Both the position numbers and the translations under genes were made by a program. The notes below the pieces were generated by a model. It made no database searches, had not been told where the DNA came from, and saw only the letters and a list, made by a program, of their open reading frames with translations. A stretch of DNA of 64,000 bases, taken from JAAZKI01 sp012799905 (GTDB lineage Bacteria > Verrucomicrobiota > Lentisphaeria > Oligosphaerales > Oligosphaeraceae). This document shows positions 1 to 7,519 of this stretch, piece by piece (within the stretch, counting starts at the first letter, position 1; each line of letters starts with the position of its first letter). The stretch is taken from the NCBI GenBank assembly GCA_050949415.1, contig JBMNFR010000015.1:62001-126000 (forward strand), read 5' to 3'.

Positions 1-120
1 GACGGCCGGCGCTTGGGCAGGTTCATCAACCGGACTAGGCTTCCGCCGCCACCACCACGCCGAAGCCTCCTGTGCCAGGAAAAAGCAAAACAGCGTCAAC
101 AGTATGCGGCAAATCTTCAT
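1..120 (-). CDS. N-terminus of a secreted protein (partial)
   Basis: The reverse strand opens with ATG at 120-118 and stays open to the window edge, giving 40 residues. It begins MKICRILLTLFCFFLAQEAS, a basic start, a hydrophobic stretch and a small-residue exit (ASA before WWW), which is a typical Sec signal peptide. After it comes a run of Trp and Arg and then a Pro/Ala-rich stretch. A GGAG lies about 11 nt upstream of the ATG. The body of the protein is outside the window, so no function can be given. It is divergent from sbcD; the two share a ~300 bp upstream region with a nested palindrome. Confidence 0.6.
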   Translation of the reverse strand, partial: MKICRILLTLFCFFLAQEASAWWWRRKPSPVDEPAQAPAV

Positions 121-237
121 ATTTAGAGTGACTCCAGCCTCAATAATGGTCAAAATGGAAAACAACTATGTTATATGTAATATAGCACAGAGGTTGCAGA
201 ATAACGACGCTTAACACTAAATTAACCAAGGTAAATT

Positions 238-297
238 GTAATCGGTCACTCATCGATACTTCGGAGTTCCGGCAAGTATCAATCGGTGACCGATTAC
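238..297. repeat. Nested palindrome upstream of sbcD
   Basis: The outer arms GTAATCGGTCAC (238-249) and GTGACCGATTAC (286-297) are perfect reverse complements. Inside lies a second inverted pair GATACTT/AAGTATC around CGGAGTTCCG. The right part also forms its own palindrome, AATCGGTGACCGATT (281-295). Degenerate relatives of the inner part recur near 6173-6212, 14534-14566 and 16151-16190, so this is probably a dispersed repeat rather than a gene-specific operator, although an operator is possible. Confidence 0.6.
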
Positions 298-317
298 CTG
301 TTGACTTAGGTGTTGTC

Positions 318-345
318 TTGACAAACAGCCAAGAGCCAATATGTT
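318..345 (+). promoter_or_regulatory. Possible sigma-70 promoter for sbcDC
   Basis: TTGACA at 318-323 matches the -35 consensus exactly. A 16 bp spacer leads to TATGTT (340-345), four of six matches to a -10 box. It lies about 75 bp before the sbcD start and points towards it. The -10 box is weak, so this is tentative. Confidence 0.3.
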
Positions 346-420
346 CTTCCTGTTCCACGCCAGCCAACGCCCTCCTGGCCATCCGCTCCTCTTTCACCAT
401 ACCATTGATAGGCTTGATTT

Positions 421-1659
421 ATGAAAATACTGCACACTTCCGACTGGCACCTTGGGAGGTCTCTGCACATTAAGAAACGGCATGACGAACACCTGGCCTT
501 TCTGCAATGGCTGTTGAAGGAAATCGACAACCGGCAAATTGACGTCCTGCTGGTGGCTGGAGATGTCTTCGACTCCGGCCTCCCCGGCATCACCGCCCAG
601 GAGCTGTACTACAATTTCCTCGGCCAAGTCGCGCAATCCTGCTGCCGTCATGTCGTCATCATCGCTGGCAACCACGACTCGCCGTCGTTTCTCAATGCCC
701 CGGGCAAGCTGCTCAAGGCTCTTCGCGTCCATGTCGTCGGCGCCGCAGCAGATGACCCGGCTGACGAAGTGCTTGTGCTCCGCAGCCGCGACCAAACTCC
801 GGAACTGCTGGTTGCCGCTGTGCCCTTTCTGCGCGACCGCGACATCCGAACCGTGCAAGCCGGTGAAAGCCCCGAAGACAAGATACAGAACCTCAAGCAG
901 GGCATTGGCAACCACTATGCCGCCGCCTTCGCTGCGGCTGAACAACGCCGCGCTGAACTGGGGGCAGACCTCCCCCTGGTCGCCATGGGGCATTTGTTCA
1001 CCGATGGCGAGTGCCTGGTTCAGGACGCCGGCGTCCGCAAACTCTATGTTGGCGAATTATTCGGGGTTGCGCCCACCATCTTTCCGGCCAGTGTGGATTA
1101 TGTCGCGCTCGGGCATCTGCATGTGCCGCAAACCGTCAACAACTCCAGCCACATCCGCTATTGCGGCTCGCCAATACCGATAGGGTTCAACGAAGCAGAA
1201 CAACAAAAAATAGTCTGCCTGGTCGAGTTCCAAGGCCGGGAAGCGGCGGTGGAAACCCTGCCCGTGCCCGTCTTCCAGAAGTTGCAGACTATCCAAGGCG
1301 ATTGGGACACCATTTCCAGCCGCCTGAACGAATTGGCCAATTCCACCGAATCTATATGGCTGAACATCATCTATGACGGCAAAGAAGTCATCGGCGACCT
1401 GAGCCAGCGGCTGGAGAATGCCGTGGACGGCACACGTCTCGACATCGTGAACGCATGCAACGACCAGATGCGCGAACAGACATTGCGCCAACAAAGCGAG
1501 GACGAGACCCTGGGCGACCTTGAAGTCAATGATGTGTTTGAACGCCTCCTGGCCATGCAAGAGGTGCCGGAGTCCCAGCGGCCCGACCTCCGACTGGCCT
1601 ATCAAGAAGCGGTGGCAGCGTTGGAAGACCCCGAGCGGGCAGCAGGGAAAGATAATTAG
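421..1659 (+). CDS. sbcD: Exonuclease SbcCD, subunit D (Mre11-like nuclease)
   Basis: This 412-residue protein is the metal-dependent nuclease of the SbcCD (Mre11-Rad50-like) complex, which opens DNA hairpins and processes double-strand ends in the cytoplasm. All calcineurin-like phosphoesterase motifs are visible: HTSDWHLGR (5-13), GDVFDSG (near 47), GNHDSP (83-88), GHLF (about 191) and GHLHVP (about 231). These supply the Asp, His and Asn ligands of the two-metal centre. Length fits the family. The start is the first ATG, with no strong Shine-Dalgarno sequence. sbcC follows after 2 nt, so the two are one operon. The presence of a hairpin nuclease in a genome this rich in inverted repeats is worth noting, but any link is inference. 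Confidence 0.95.
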   Translation: MKILHTSDWHLGRSLHIKKRHDEHLAFLQWLLKEIDNRQIDVLLVAGDVFDSGLPGITAQELYYNFLGQVAQSCCRHVVIIAGNHDSPSFLNAPGKLLKALRVHVVGAAADDPADEVLVLRSRDQTPELLVAAVPFLRDRDIRTVQAGESPEDKIQNLKQGIGNHYAAAFAAAEQRRAELGADLPLVAMGHLFTDGECLVQDAGVRKLYVGELFGVAPTIFPASVDYVALGHLHVPQTVNNSSHIRYCGSPIPIGFNEAEQQKIVCLVEFQGREAAVETLPVPVFQKLQTIQGDWDTISSRLNELANSTESIWLNIIYDGKEVIGDLSQRLENAVDGTRLDIVNACNDQMREQTLRQQSEDETLGDLEVNDVFERLLAMQEVPESQRPDLRLAYQEAVAALEDPERAAGKDN

Positions 1660-1661
1660 CC

Positions 1662-4600
1662 ATGAAAATCCTCCAAGTACGTTTCCGCAATCTCAATTCC
1701 CTGGTCGGCGAATGGGAAGTTGATTTCACGCATCCGGCTTACGAGTCCAACGGCATTTTCGCCATCACCGGACCGACCGGCGCAGGCAAATCGACGATTC
1801 TGGACGCGATGTGCCTGGCGCTGTACGGCATGACGCCGCGACTGAACGCTATCACCGGGAGCTCCAACCAGATCATGTCGCGGCAAACCGGCGATTGCTT
1901 TGCCGAAGTGACGTTTAAAACAGGCAAGGGTCATTTTCGCTGCCATTGGTCGCAACGACGGGCCCACGGCAAAGCCGACGGCAAGCTGCAACCCCAAAGG
2001 CATGAAATCTCCGATGCCGAAACCGGCCAGGTCATCGACTCCAAAACCTCCAAAGTCCCAGAGAAAGTGGAAGAAGTCACCGGCATGGACTTTGATCGCT
2101 TCACCCGTTCCATGCTCTTGGCCCAAGGCAGCTTCGCTGTCTTTCTGCAAGCCAACGCCAGTGAGCGCGCGCCGATCTTGGAGCAAATCACCGGCACCAA
2201 AATCTACAGTGACATATCCATACTAGTCCATGAACGCACTACCGCCGAAAAGGAGAGCCTGAAACTCATGCAGGCGGAAATCGCTGGAATGCCAACCATC
2301 TCACCGGAAGAGGAACAGGAATTGCTCGTCGGAAAACAGCTAAAGGAGCAAGAAGCGAAGGCGCTTTCCGAACTGCTTGAACAGAAAAAAACGGCTCTTG
2401 CCTGGCTGGAAAACCTCTCCCGCCTCCAGCAAGAATTGGAGGACGCCAAGAAAAACCAGGCGCTAATCCAGACCGAAAACGAGGCTTTTACTCCCCAGCG
2501 CCTGCGCCTGCAAAGAGCCAACAAGGCTTTAGGACTGGCGCCCGATTTCGCTGGCCTATCTACCATCCGCGATAAACAGAAGGAAGACCAGGCGAACCTG
2601 AATCAATGCCAAAATGACCGGCCAGCCGCTGCTGCGACCACGCTCACTGCCCAGACTAACTTGAAAGAAGCCCAGGATAGTCTCCTGTCAAAAAAGAATA
2701 ATCAGGCGACTATGCTGCCAGTCATCCGCGCAGTGAACGTCCTCGACACTAAAATCGCCGCAGGCAAGACTGAACAACAAGCCGCCGACGCGAGGCTGGT
2801 TCAGGCCGAGGCCGAACTAACCGCGCAACGCCAAAAGCAGCAAGCCGGCCTGGCGGCATTGGAAACGCTTTCCAAGCAGATGGATGAGCTGCGGCTCCGT
2901 CTGGAGGCGACCGCAGGCGATGCACGCCTGACCGAGCAGCTGGCCGGCATCCGCGAACGAGTCAACGCCACCAAGGCTCTTGCCGCCAGCGTGACAGCCA
3001 AAAACGCCGAGGCGACAGACGCGGAAACCAAGCGCCAGGCTCTGCAAGCCGCCCTTGACTCCAGTCAAAGCCAATTGACTTCGGCACAGGAAGCTTTTAA
3101 GCAAGCCCAGGACGACATGTCCCAAAAACAGGCCGAACTGGCAACCGTTCTGAATGGCAAAGACCTGCCTGCCTGGATTGAACTTCAATCCCAGACCAAA
3201 GCTGAACTGGACATCGTGACGACGGCTTTGAACGCTTGGGAGGAAAAGCGACAACTTGAGCAGAGCCGTGGCGAATTGGAGCAAAAGGATGCTGAACTGC
3301 GGGAAGAACAGGCCACCGCAACAGAGCAGCAGCAAAAGCTGCAAGAAGAGATTCAGGCGCAAGAAAAGGAGGTCGAGAACCGGCGCATCCAACTAACCTT
3401 GCTTCAGCGTATAAGGAGCCTTGAGGAAGAGCGTCGAAAACTCCAGGACGGTCACCCCTGCCCCTTGTGCGGCGCCACCAGCCACCCCTACGCAGTCGGC
3501 AATATCCCGGTCGCAGATGATGCCGAAAAACAATTTTCCGAAGCAAGACAGCGCCAGCGTCAGCTTGAAAGCGACTGCAATGAGGTAAAAAACCAGCTGG
3601 CAAACATCACCAAAGACCTGGCACGGTTGGCAGCAGAGAACACCGCCCTGGGCAAAAAACTCAAAGAGACGGTAGACAAAATCACCTCAAGCTGCACCAG
3701 CCTAGGCCTCAATGCCGAGGCAACGACGGACGCTGACTTGGAAAACGCACTGCGACAGTTCGAAAACGAAAAAAAGGCTCTCCATGAGCAAGCCACTCAG
3801 ACTGCGACGAAAGCGGCCCGCGTGCAGGGAAAACACAGCCAGGCGCAAAGCCGTGTTGACCAGACCCGCGACGATGTCGCCAAACATGAAAAAGCGACCC
3901 AGGCCACTAACAACGACCTTGCCAGTACGCTTGCAACCTTGACCAGGCTGCAAGGCGAGGCAGCCGCGAATCAAGCAGCCTGCGATCAAGCAATGGCCGC
4001 TTTGCAAGGCGAACTGGCGGAATACGACGTCACCGCTCCTGACCTCGCATCCTTGGATGCTGCCTGCAAAATTCTCGAAAAACGCCAGAAGCAACGCATG
4101 GCTGACTCAACCCAAATCGTCGTGCTGGAAAAGAGACACGTCGAGCTGACGTCCCAGACCGGCAGCCAGGCCGACCAAATCAGCAAACAGGAAAACAACC
4201 TGGCCGAATTGCAGCGTCAGTGTGAACAGGCGCAGAAGGCTCTGAAGGCGCTCCTGGATGAACGCCAAGAAAAATTTGGCGACCGCGACCCGGCTCAGGA
4301 GGAAAAACGCCTGGAGGACGAGGTGACAGCGACCGAACAAATCATGGAGAACGCCCGCGCTGCGGCCGACGAAGCCCAGAAACGTCTGCAAGACCTGGAA
4401 ACCAAGGCAAAAGAACTAAGTCAGGCCATCACCCTTCGCCAAGCAGAGTTGGACCAGGCCAACGCTGATTTTGTCGCCCGTCTGACTGAGTTTGGCTTCA
4501 TTGACGAACAGGATTTTCGGACGGCGCAGCTGTCAGAGCCGGAGCGCAGGCAACTAGCCGATCAAGCCAGCCAGCTCAGCGATCGAATAGCCGCAGCAGC

Positions 4601-5336
4601 CGCTTTAGAGCGTCAAAAAAGCGAGCAGCTGACCGCTGAACAGCAGAAAAACATCACCAGCGAAAGCAACGAGGAACTCACGACCGCCATCCAAGACTTG
4701 CAGGAAAAATACCACGGCATGGTGCAGGAAATCGGCGCTATCCAGCAAAAGTTGAAGGAAAACGACGAACGTCGCCGGCTGCTGCAAGAAAAAATCGACG
4801 GTCTAAACCGACAGCAAGCAGAATACACTCGATGGGAGAACCTTAACCAACTGATTGGCTCCCATGATGGCAAAAAATACCGTAACTTCGCTCAGGGGCT
4901 GACCTTCGACATCATGATCCGGCATGCCAACGTCCAACTGCAAAAATTGACGGACCGCTACCTGCTGTTCCGCTCGGAAGACGCCCCGCTGGAGCTGAAT
5001 GTGATCGACAACTACCGAGCCGGCGACATCCGCACCACCAAAAATCTCTCCGGCGGCGAGAGCTTTATCGTGAGCCTCGCCCTGGCCTTGGGCCTGGCGC
5101 AAATGGCTAGCCGCAACATCCGCGTAGACTCACTCTTCCTGGACGAAGGTTTCGGCACCCTGGATGAAGACGCCCTCGACATCGCCCTGGAAACCCTCGC
5201 CAACTTGCAGCATGACGGCAAACTCATTGGCATCATCTCGCATGTGACCGCCATCAAAGACCGCATCAGCGCCCAAATCAAGGTCATTCCAAAAAGCGGA
5301 GGCAAAAGCATCATCGAAGGCCCAGGCTGCAAGTAA
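1662..5336 (+). CDS. sbcC: Exonuclease SbcCD, subunit C (Rad50-like SMC ATPase)
   Basis: This 1224-residue ATPase is the partner of SbcD. It has the Walker A GPTGAGKST at 37-45, a long coiled coil rich in Gln, Glu, Lys and Ala, a zinc hook CPLC near residue 600 in the middle of the coil, a second coil, then the ABC signature LSGGES near 1128 and the Walker B LFLDEGFGTLD near 1157. The layout is that of Rad50/SbcC; it is somewhat longer than the E. coli protein, the difference lying in the coils. The start ATG is 2 nt after the sbcD stop, so translation is probably coupled. The complex binds and tethers DNA ends and uses ATP to drive SbcD cleavage of hairpins and blocked ends. Confidence 0.96.
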   Translation: MKILQVRFRNLNSLVGEWEVDFTHPAYESNGIFAITGPTGAGKSTILDAMCLALYGMTPRLNAITGSSNQIMSRQTGDCFAEVTFKTGKGHFRCHWSQRRAHGKADGKLQPQRHEISDAETGQVIDSKTSKVPEKVEEVTGMDFDRFTRSMLLAQGSFAVFLQANASERAPILEQITGTKIYSDISILVHERTTAEKESLKLMQAEIAGMPTISPEEEQELLVGKQLKEQEAKALSELLEQKKTALAWLENLSRLQQELEDAKKNQALIQTENEAFTPQRLRLQRANKALGLAPDFAGLSTIRDKQKEDQANLNQCQNDRPAAAATTLTAQTNLKEAQDSLLSKKNNQATMLPVIRAVNVLDTKIAAGKTEQQAADARLVQAEAELTAQRQKQQAGLAALETLSKQMDELRLRLEATAGDARLTEQLAGIRERVNATKALAASVTAKNAEATDAETKRQALQAALDSSQSQLTSAQEAFKQAQDDMSQKQAELATVLNGKDLPAWIELQSQTKAELDIVTTALNAWEEKRQLEQSRGELEQKDAELREEQATATEQQQKLQEEIQAQEKEVENRRIQLTLLQRIRSLEEERRKLQDGHPCPLCGATSHPYAVGNIPVADDAEKQFSEARQRQRQLESDCNEVKNQLANITKDLARLAAENTALGKKLKETVDKITSSCTSLGLNAEATTDADLENALRQFENEKKALHEQATQTATKAARVQGKHSQAQSRVDQTRDDVAKHEKATQATNNDLASTLATLTRLQGEAAANQAACDQAMAALQGELAEYDVTAPDLASLDAACKILEKRQKQRMADSTQIVVLEKRHVELTSQTGSQADQISKQENNLAELQRQCEQAQKALKALLDERQEKFGDRDPAQEEKRLEDEVTATEQIMENARAAADEAQKRLQDLETKAKELSQAITLRQAELDQANADFVARLTEFGFIDEQDFRTAQLSEPERRQLADQASQLSDRIAAAAALERQKSEQLTAEQQKNITSESNEELTTAIQDLQEKYHGMVQEIGAIQQKLKENDERRRLLQEKIDGLNRQQAEYTRWENLNQLIGSHDGKKYRNFAQGLTFDIMIRHANVQLQKLTDRYLLFRSEDAPLELNVIDNYRAGDIRTTKNLSGGESFIVSLALALGLAQMASRNIRVDSLFLDEGFGTLDEDALDIALETLANLQHDGKLIGIISHVTAIKDRISAQIKVIPKSGGKSIIEGPGCK

Positions 5337-5340
5337 GAGG

Positions 5341-5490
5341 GGCGAGAATTAGGGGCGAGGGGCGAGGGGCGAGGGGCGAGGGGCGAGGGGCTGAATGCTG
5401 AATGTTGAATGCTGAATGTTGAATGCTGAGGCGCATTTCATAATTCATAATTCATAATTCGTAAGGGGCGAGGGGCGAGGGGCGAGGGCA
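5341..5490. repeat. Heptamer repeat cassette (inverted copy)
   Basis: The stretch holds tandem GGGGCGA heptamers, then GAATGTT/GAATGCT units, the conserved core GCTGAGGCGCATTTC, TTCATAA units and again GGGGCGA heptamers. It is the reverse orientation of the cassettes at 24112-24408, 27104-27230 and 27931-28029. Confidence 0.85.
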
Positions 5491-6280
5491 ATACTCTTCA
5501 CTTAACGCTTTGTAACCACACAGACGACTCAACTCCATAAAGCCGACCTTGGCGTCCTTGGCGTCTTGGCGGTTCAATAACGAGGAACCAACCACCATGG
5601 ACGCCAGGCAATTGAAGAAAACAACAAACCAGACTGAACTTCCGCTTGCAATCCCATCCGTCAAAGCAACAACCCTATAAAAAATTTTCGTACTACTGTC
5701 GACCAACTTCTTGTTTTTTGGGAAAGATTTCCTAAGGAGCTAACCTTTAAGTCATTGATATACAATGTGTAATAATAAATCTGCGCAAAATCACGACAAC
5801 ATGTTTTCAGCGCTAATTGTAGCACTTCTACGAGGTGCCAGTTTTGGGGTATGCCTTCCCCCAGGCTAAAGCCTGGGGTTAAGCATGGTGTCGCCTCTTC
5901 GAGGCTAGGAGGCGACCTTCAGGCGTCAGTACGGCATACGTCAACGTGGAGTCTGTACTACAAGCGCTCATTGCAAAACGTTACACATTAAACAAAATTT
6001 CCGTGTATTCCGCGTGTTCAGTGGTTACAAAAACAATTCTATAAAAAAATCAGTGTTCATCTGTGTCCATCCGTGGTTAAAAATAGGTTGTGGACGACCG
6101 TCCACCCTAAGCCTTTTCGTGTATTTCGTGGTTAAAAAATCTTAAGTAACGAGTATTGGGGGCGAGGAGCGGTGCTTGCCGGAACGCCGAGCATCAATCG
6201 GCGGCCGATCACAAAAAAGAAAAAATATTTTTCGACATCCTGCTTGCAATCCGCAATAATGCATTATATCTTACTTGCAA
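5491..6280. other. Non-coding stretch with assorted dispersed repeats
   Basis: No credible gene is visible. The stretch holds a CTTGGCGTC-type tandem (about 5545-5575), a hairpin CCCCAGGCTAAAGCCTGGGG (about 5850-5870) whose context recurs at 15950-15996, and CGTGTATTC / GTGGTTAAAAA repeats (about 5995-6140) that recur near 21810-21850. It also holds a degenerate copy of the 238-297 palindrome near 6173-6212. Confidence 0.65.
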
Positions 6281-6287
6281 GACCAAC

Positions 6288-6301
6288 CCTAAACGATTAG
6301 G
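6288..6301. promoter_or_regulatory. LacI-type operator, copy 1
   Basis: CCTAAACGATTAGG is a near-perfect 14 bp palindrome centred on CG, the form typical of LacI/GalR-family operators. It follows an AT-rich segment (AATAATGCATTATAT) that may hold a -10 box, and lies just before the regulator remnant at 6323. An identical site occurs at 6453-6466. Confidence 0.55.
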
Positions 6302-6322
6302 ATAGAGGTGCCGGCCTGTCAA

Positions 6323-6400
6323 ATGGCAGTGACGTTAAAAGGACATCGCGGAGGCCTGCGAGAGCAACATTTGTTCAGTGGCCGCCGGCAAGAAAATATT
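6323..6400 (+). pseudogene. Remnant of a second LacI-family regulator (5' end only)
   Basis: ATG GCA GTG ACG TTA AAA repeats the start of the intact regulator at 6487. After one extra G the sequence reads DIAEACESNICSVAAGK, which lines up with DISAACGISICSVSQVLSG of the intact helix-turn-helix. Homology then ends and the sequence runs into the AT-rich promoter of the intact gene. The upstream segments of both copies (AT-rich box plus the 14 bp operator) also match each other. I read this as a duplicated or paralogous regulator of which only about 22 codons remain, with one frameshift. It could still be translated as a short out-of-frame peptide, but nothing supports that. Confidence 0.6.
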
Positions 6401-6421
6401 ATTCCTGTTTTTACAATTCGC

Positions 6422-6473
6422 TATAATGCATCATATATTTTTTCAAACCGACCCTAAACGATTAGGATAGGAG
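6422..6473 (+). promoter_or_regulatory. Promoter and LacI-type operator, copy 2, with RBS
   Basis: TATAAT at 6422-6427 is a perfect -10 box, with no good -35. The palindrome CCTAAACGATTAGG lies at 6453-6466, about 25 bp downstream, where a bound repressor would block transcription. AGGAG (6469-6473) is the only candidate Shine-Dalgarno sequence, 13 nt before the ATG at 6487, which is longer than usual. The arrangement suggests autoregulation of the LacI-type gene. Confidence 0.5.
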
Positions 6474-6486
6474 ATTTACCTTATTT

Positions 6487-7452
6487 ATGGCAGTTACATT
6501 AAAAGACATCTCAGCGGCTTGTGGGATCAGCATTTGTTCTGTATCGCAAGTTTTAAGCGGCAGTCCGCGTGCTCAGGAGCTCAGTGCTGCGACTCGGAAG
6601 CGAATTTTGTCTACTGCCCGTGACTTGGGTTATTGCCGCAATGAGCTTGCCCGTTCAGTGGTCACCGGCAAGAGCAACATTATTTCGGTGATAGTGAACA
6701 ATTTTGCTGCTTTCCCGCCGATTTTGGACGGCATTTGCGCGGCGGCCATTGAGCGCGATTTAACGATCAAGTTCATCAGTCTGCTTCGCAATCAGGATTT
6801 ATCGCGTTCTCTACTTTCGGTTCGTCAGTATCGCTCTGCTGGTTTATTGGGTGTTGCATTTGAAAAAGCCCAGCTTTCGGTTCTGGACGAGCATTTTCTT
6901 CCCTACCGGATTCCTGCGGTTGTCGCCAACACCGGTGTCTTGATGCCTGGCGTTCCGGTTGTCTCGACGGATCAGGCCGGCGCCACGCATTTGGCTCTTG
7001 AGCATCTTTACCAATTGGGGCATCGCAAAATTGCCTGCCTGGGCAGTGTTCCGCCGCGCTGTGCTGCCTACGAGACATACATGCGCAATGCTGGCCTGAC
7101 GCCCCGCATTTTTTCCGAGCGTCCTGACGTTTACCCGGAATTATGCAAATCTGCTCCGGATGCTGTTTTTTGCTGCACTGACCACATCGGTGTAAAGTTG
7201 CTGCAATGGTTGTACCAGCAGCGGATTTTTGTCCCGGAGAGTTTTTCCGTGATGGGTTTCGGTGGTCTGGAGCTTTCGAAGGCCTGTTCGCCGACTCTCT
7301 CGACAGTGCAAGAGCCATTTTTTGACATTGGGTACCAAATGTTGAAGATTTTGCATGATTTGATTCAGGGGCGCAGCGTCCCCCAGCATCTGCAACTGCC
7401 GGCACGGTTGCTGCAGCGCGATTCCACCGCTGAACGTTCTCCCGCAACTTGA
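6487..7452 (+). CDS. LacI/GalR-family transcriptional regulator
   Basis: The 321-residue protein starts with a LacI-type helix-turn-helix (LKDISAACGISICSVSQVLS, residues 5-24) and hinge, followed by a periplasmic-binding-protein-like ligand domain with features such as ALEHLYQLGHRKIACLG and the final SVMGFGG...TLSTVQEPFFDIGY. Length is normal for the family. It probably senses a sugar and represses genes for its use. Two identical CG-centred palindromes lie upstream, one directly before this gene, so autoregulation is likely. The next gene, a broken DUF4838 glycan-degradation protein, begins 67 bp downstream on the same strand and is the probable target. Confidence 0.9.
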   Translation: MAVTLKDISAACGISICSVSQVLSGSPRAQELSAATRKRILSTARDLGYCRNELARSVVTGKSNIISVIVNNFAAFPPILDGICAAAIERDLTIKFISLLRNQDLSRSLLSVRQYRSAGLLGVAFEKAQLSVLDEHFLPYRIPAVVANTGVLMPGVPVVSTDQAGATHLALEHLYQLGHRKIACLGSVPPRCAAYETYMRNAGLTPRIFSERPDVYPELCKSAPDAVFCCTDHIGVKLLQWLYQQRIFVPESFSVMGFGGLELSKACSPTLSTVQEPFFDIGYQMLKILHDLIQGRSVPQHLQLPARLLQRDSTAERSPAT

Positions 7453-7504
7453 CTACATGGTTCCAATGGTTAAGTCATAGTGTTCCTTTGGTTGTCCATC
7501 AGAA

Positions 7505-7512
7505 CAAGGAGG
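7505..7512 (+). promoter_or_regulatory. Strong ribosome binding site of the DUF4838 gene
   Basis: AAGGAGGT is a full Shine-Dalgarno sequence 7 nt before the ATG at 7520. It fixes the start and shows that the gene was made to be well translated before it was interrupted. Confidence 0.7.
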
Positions 7513-7519
7513 TAGTTCA

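Noticed and set aside
5452..5706. 84-codon frame on the minus strand
   Set aside because: Its ends are made of heptamer and CTTGGCGTC repeats; no ribosome site and no similarity to a family.
5850..5870. Terminator for sbcC at the CCCCAGGCTAAAGCCTGGGG hairpin
   Set aside because: It is over 500 bp past the stop, lacks a T-run, and the same hairpin and flank occur at 15965 in an unrelated place.
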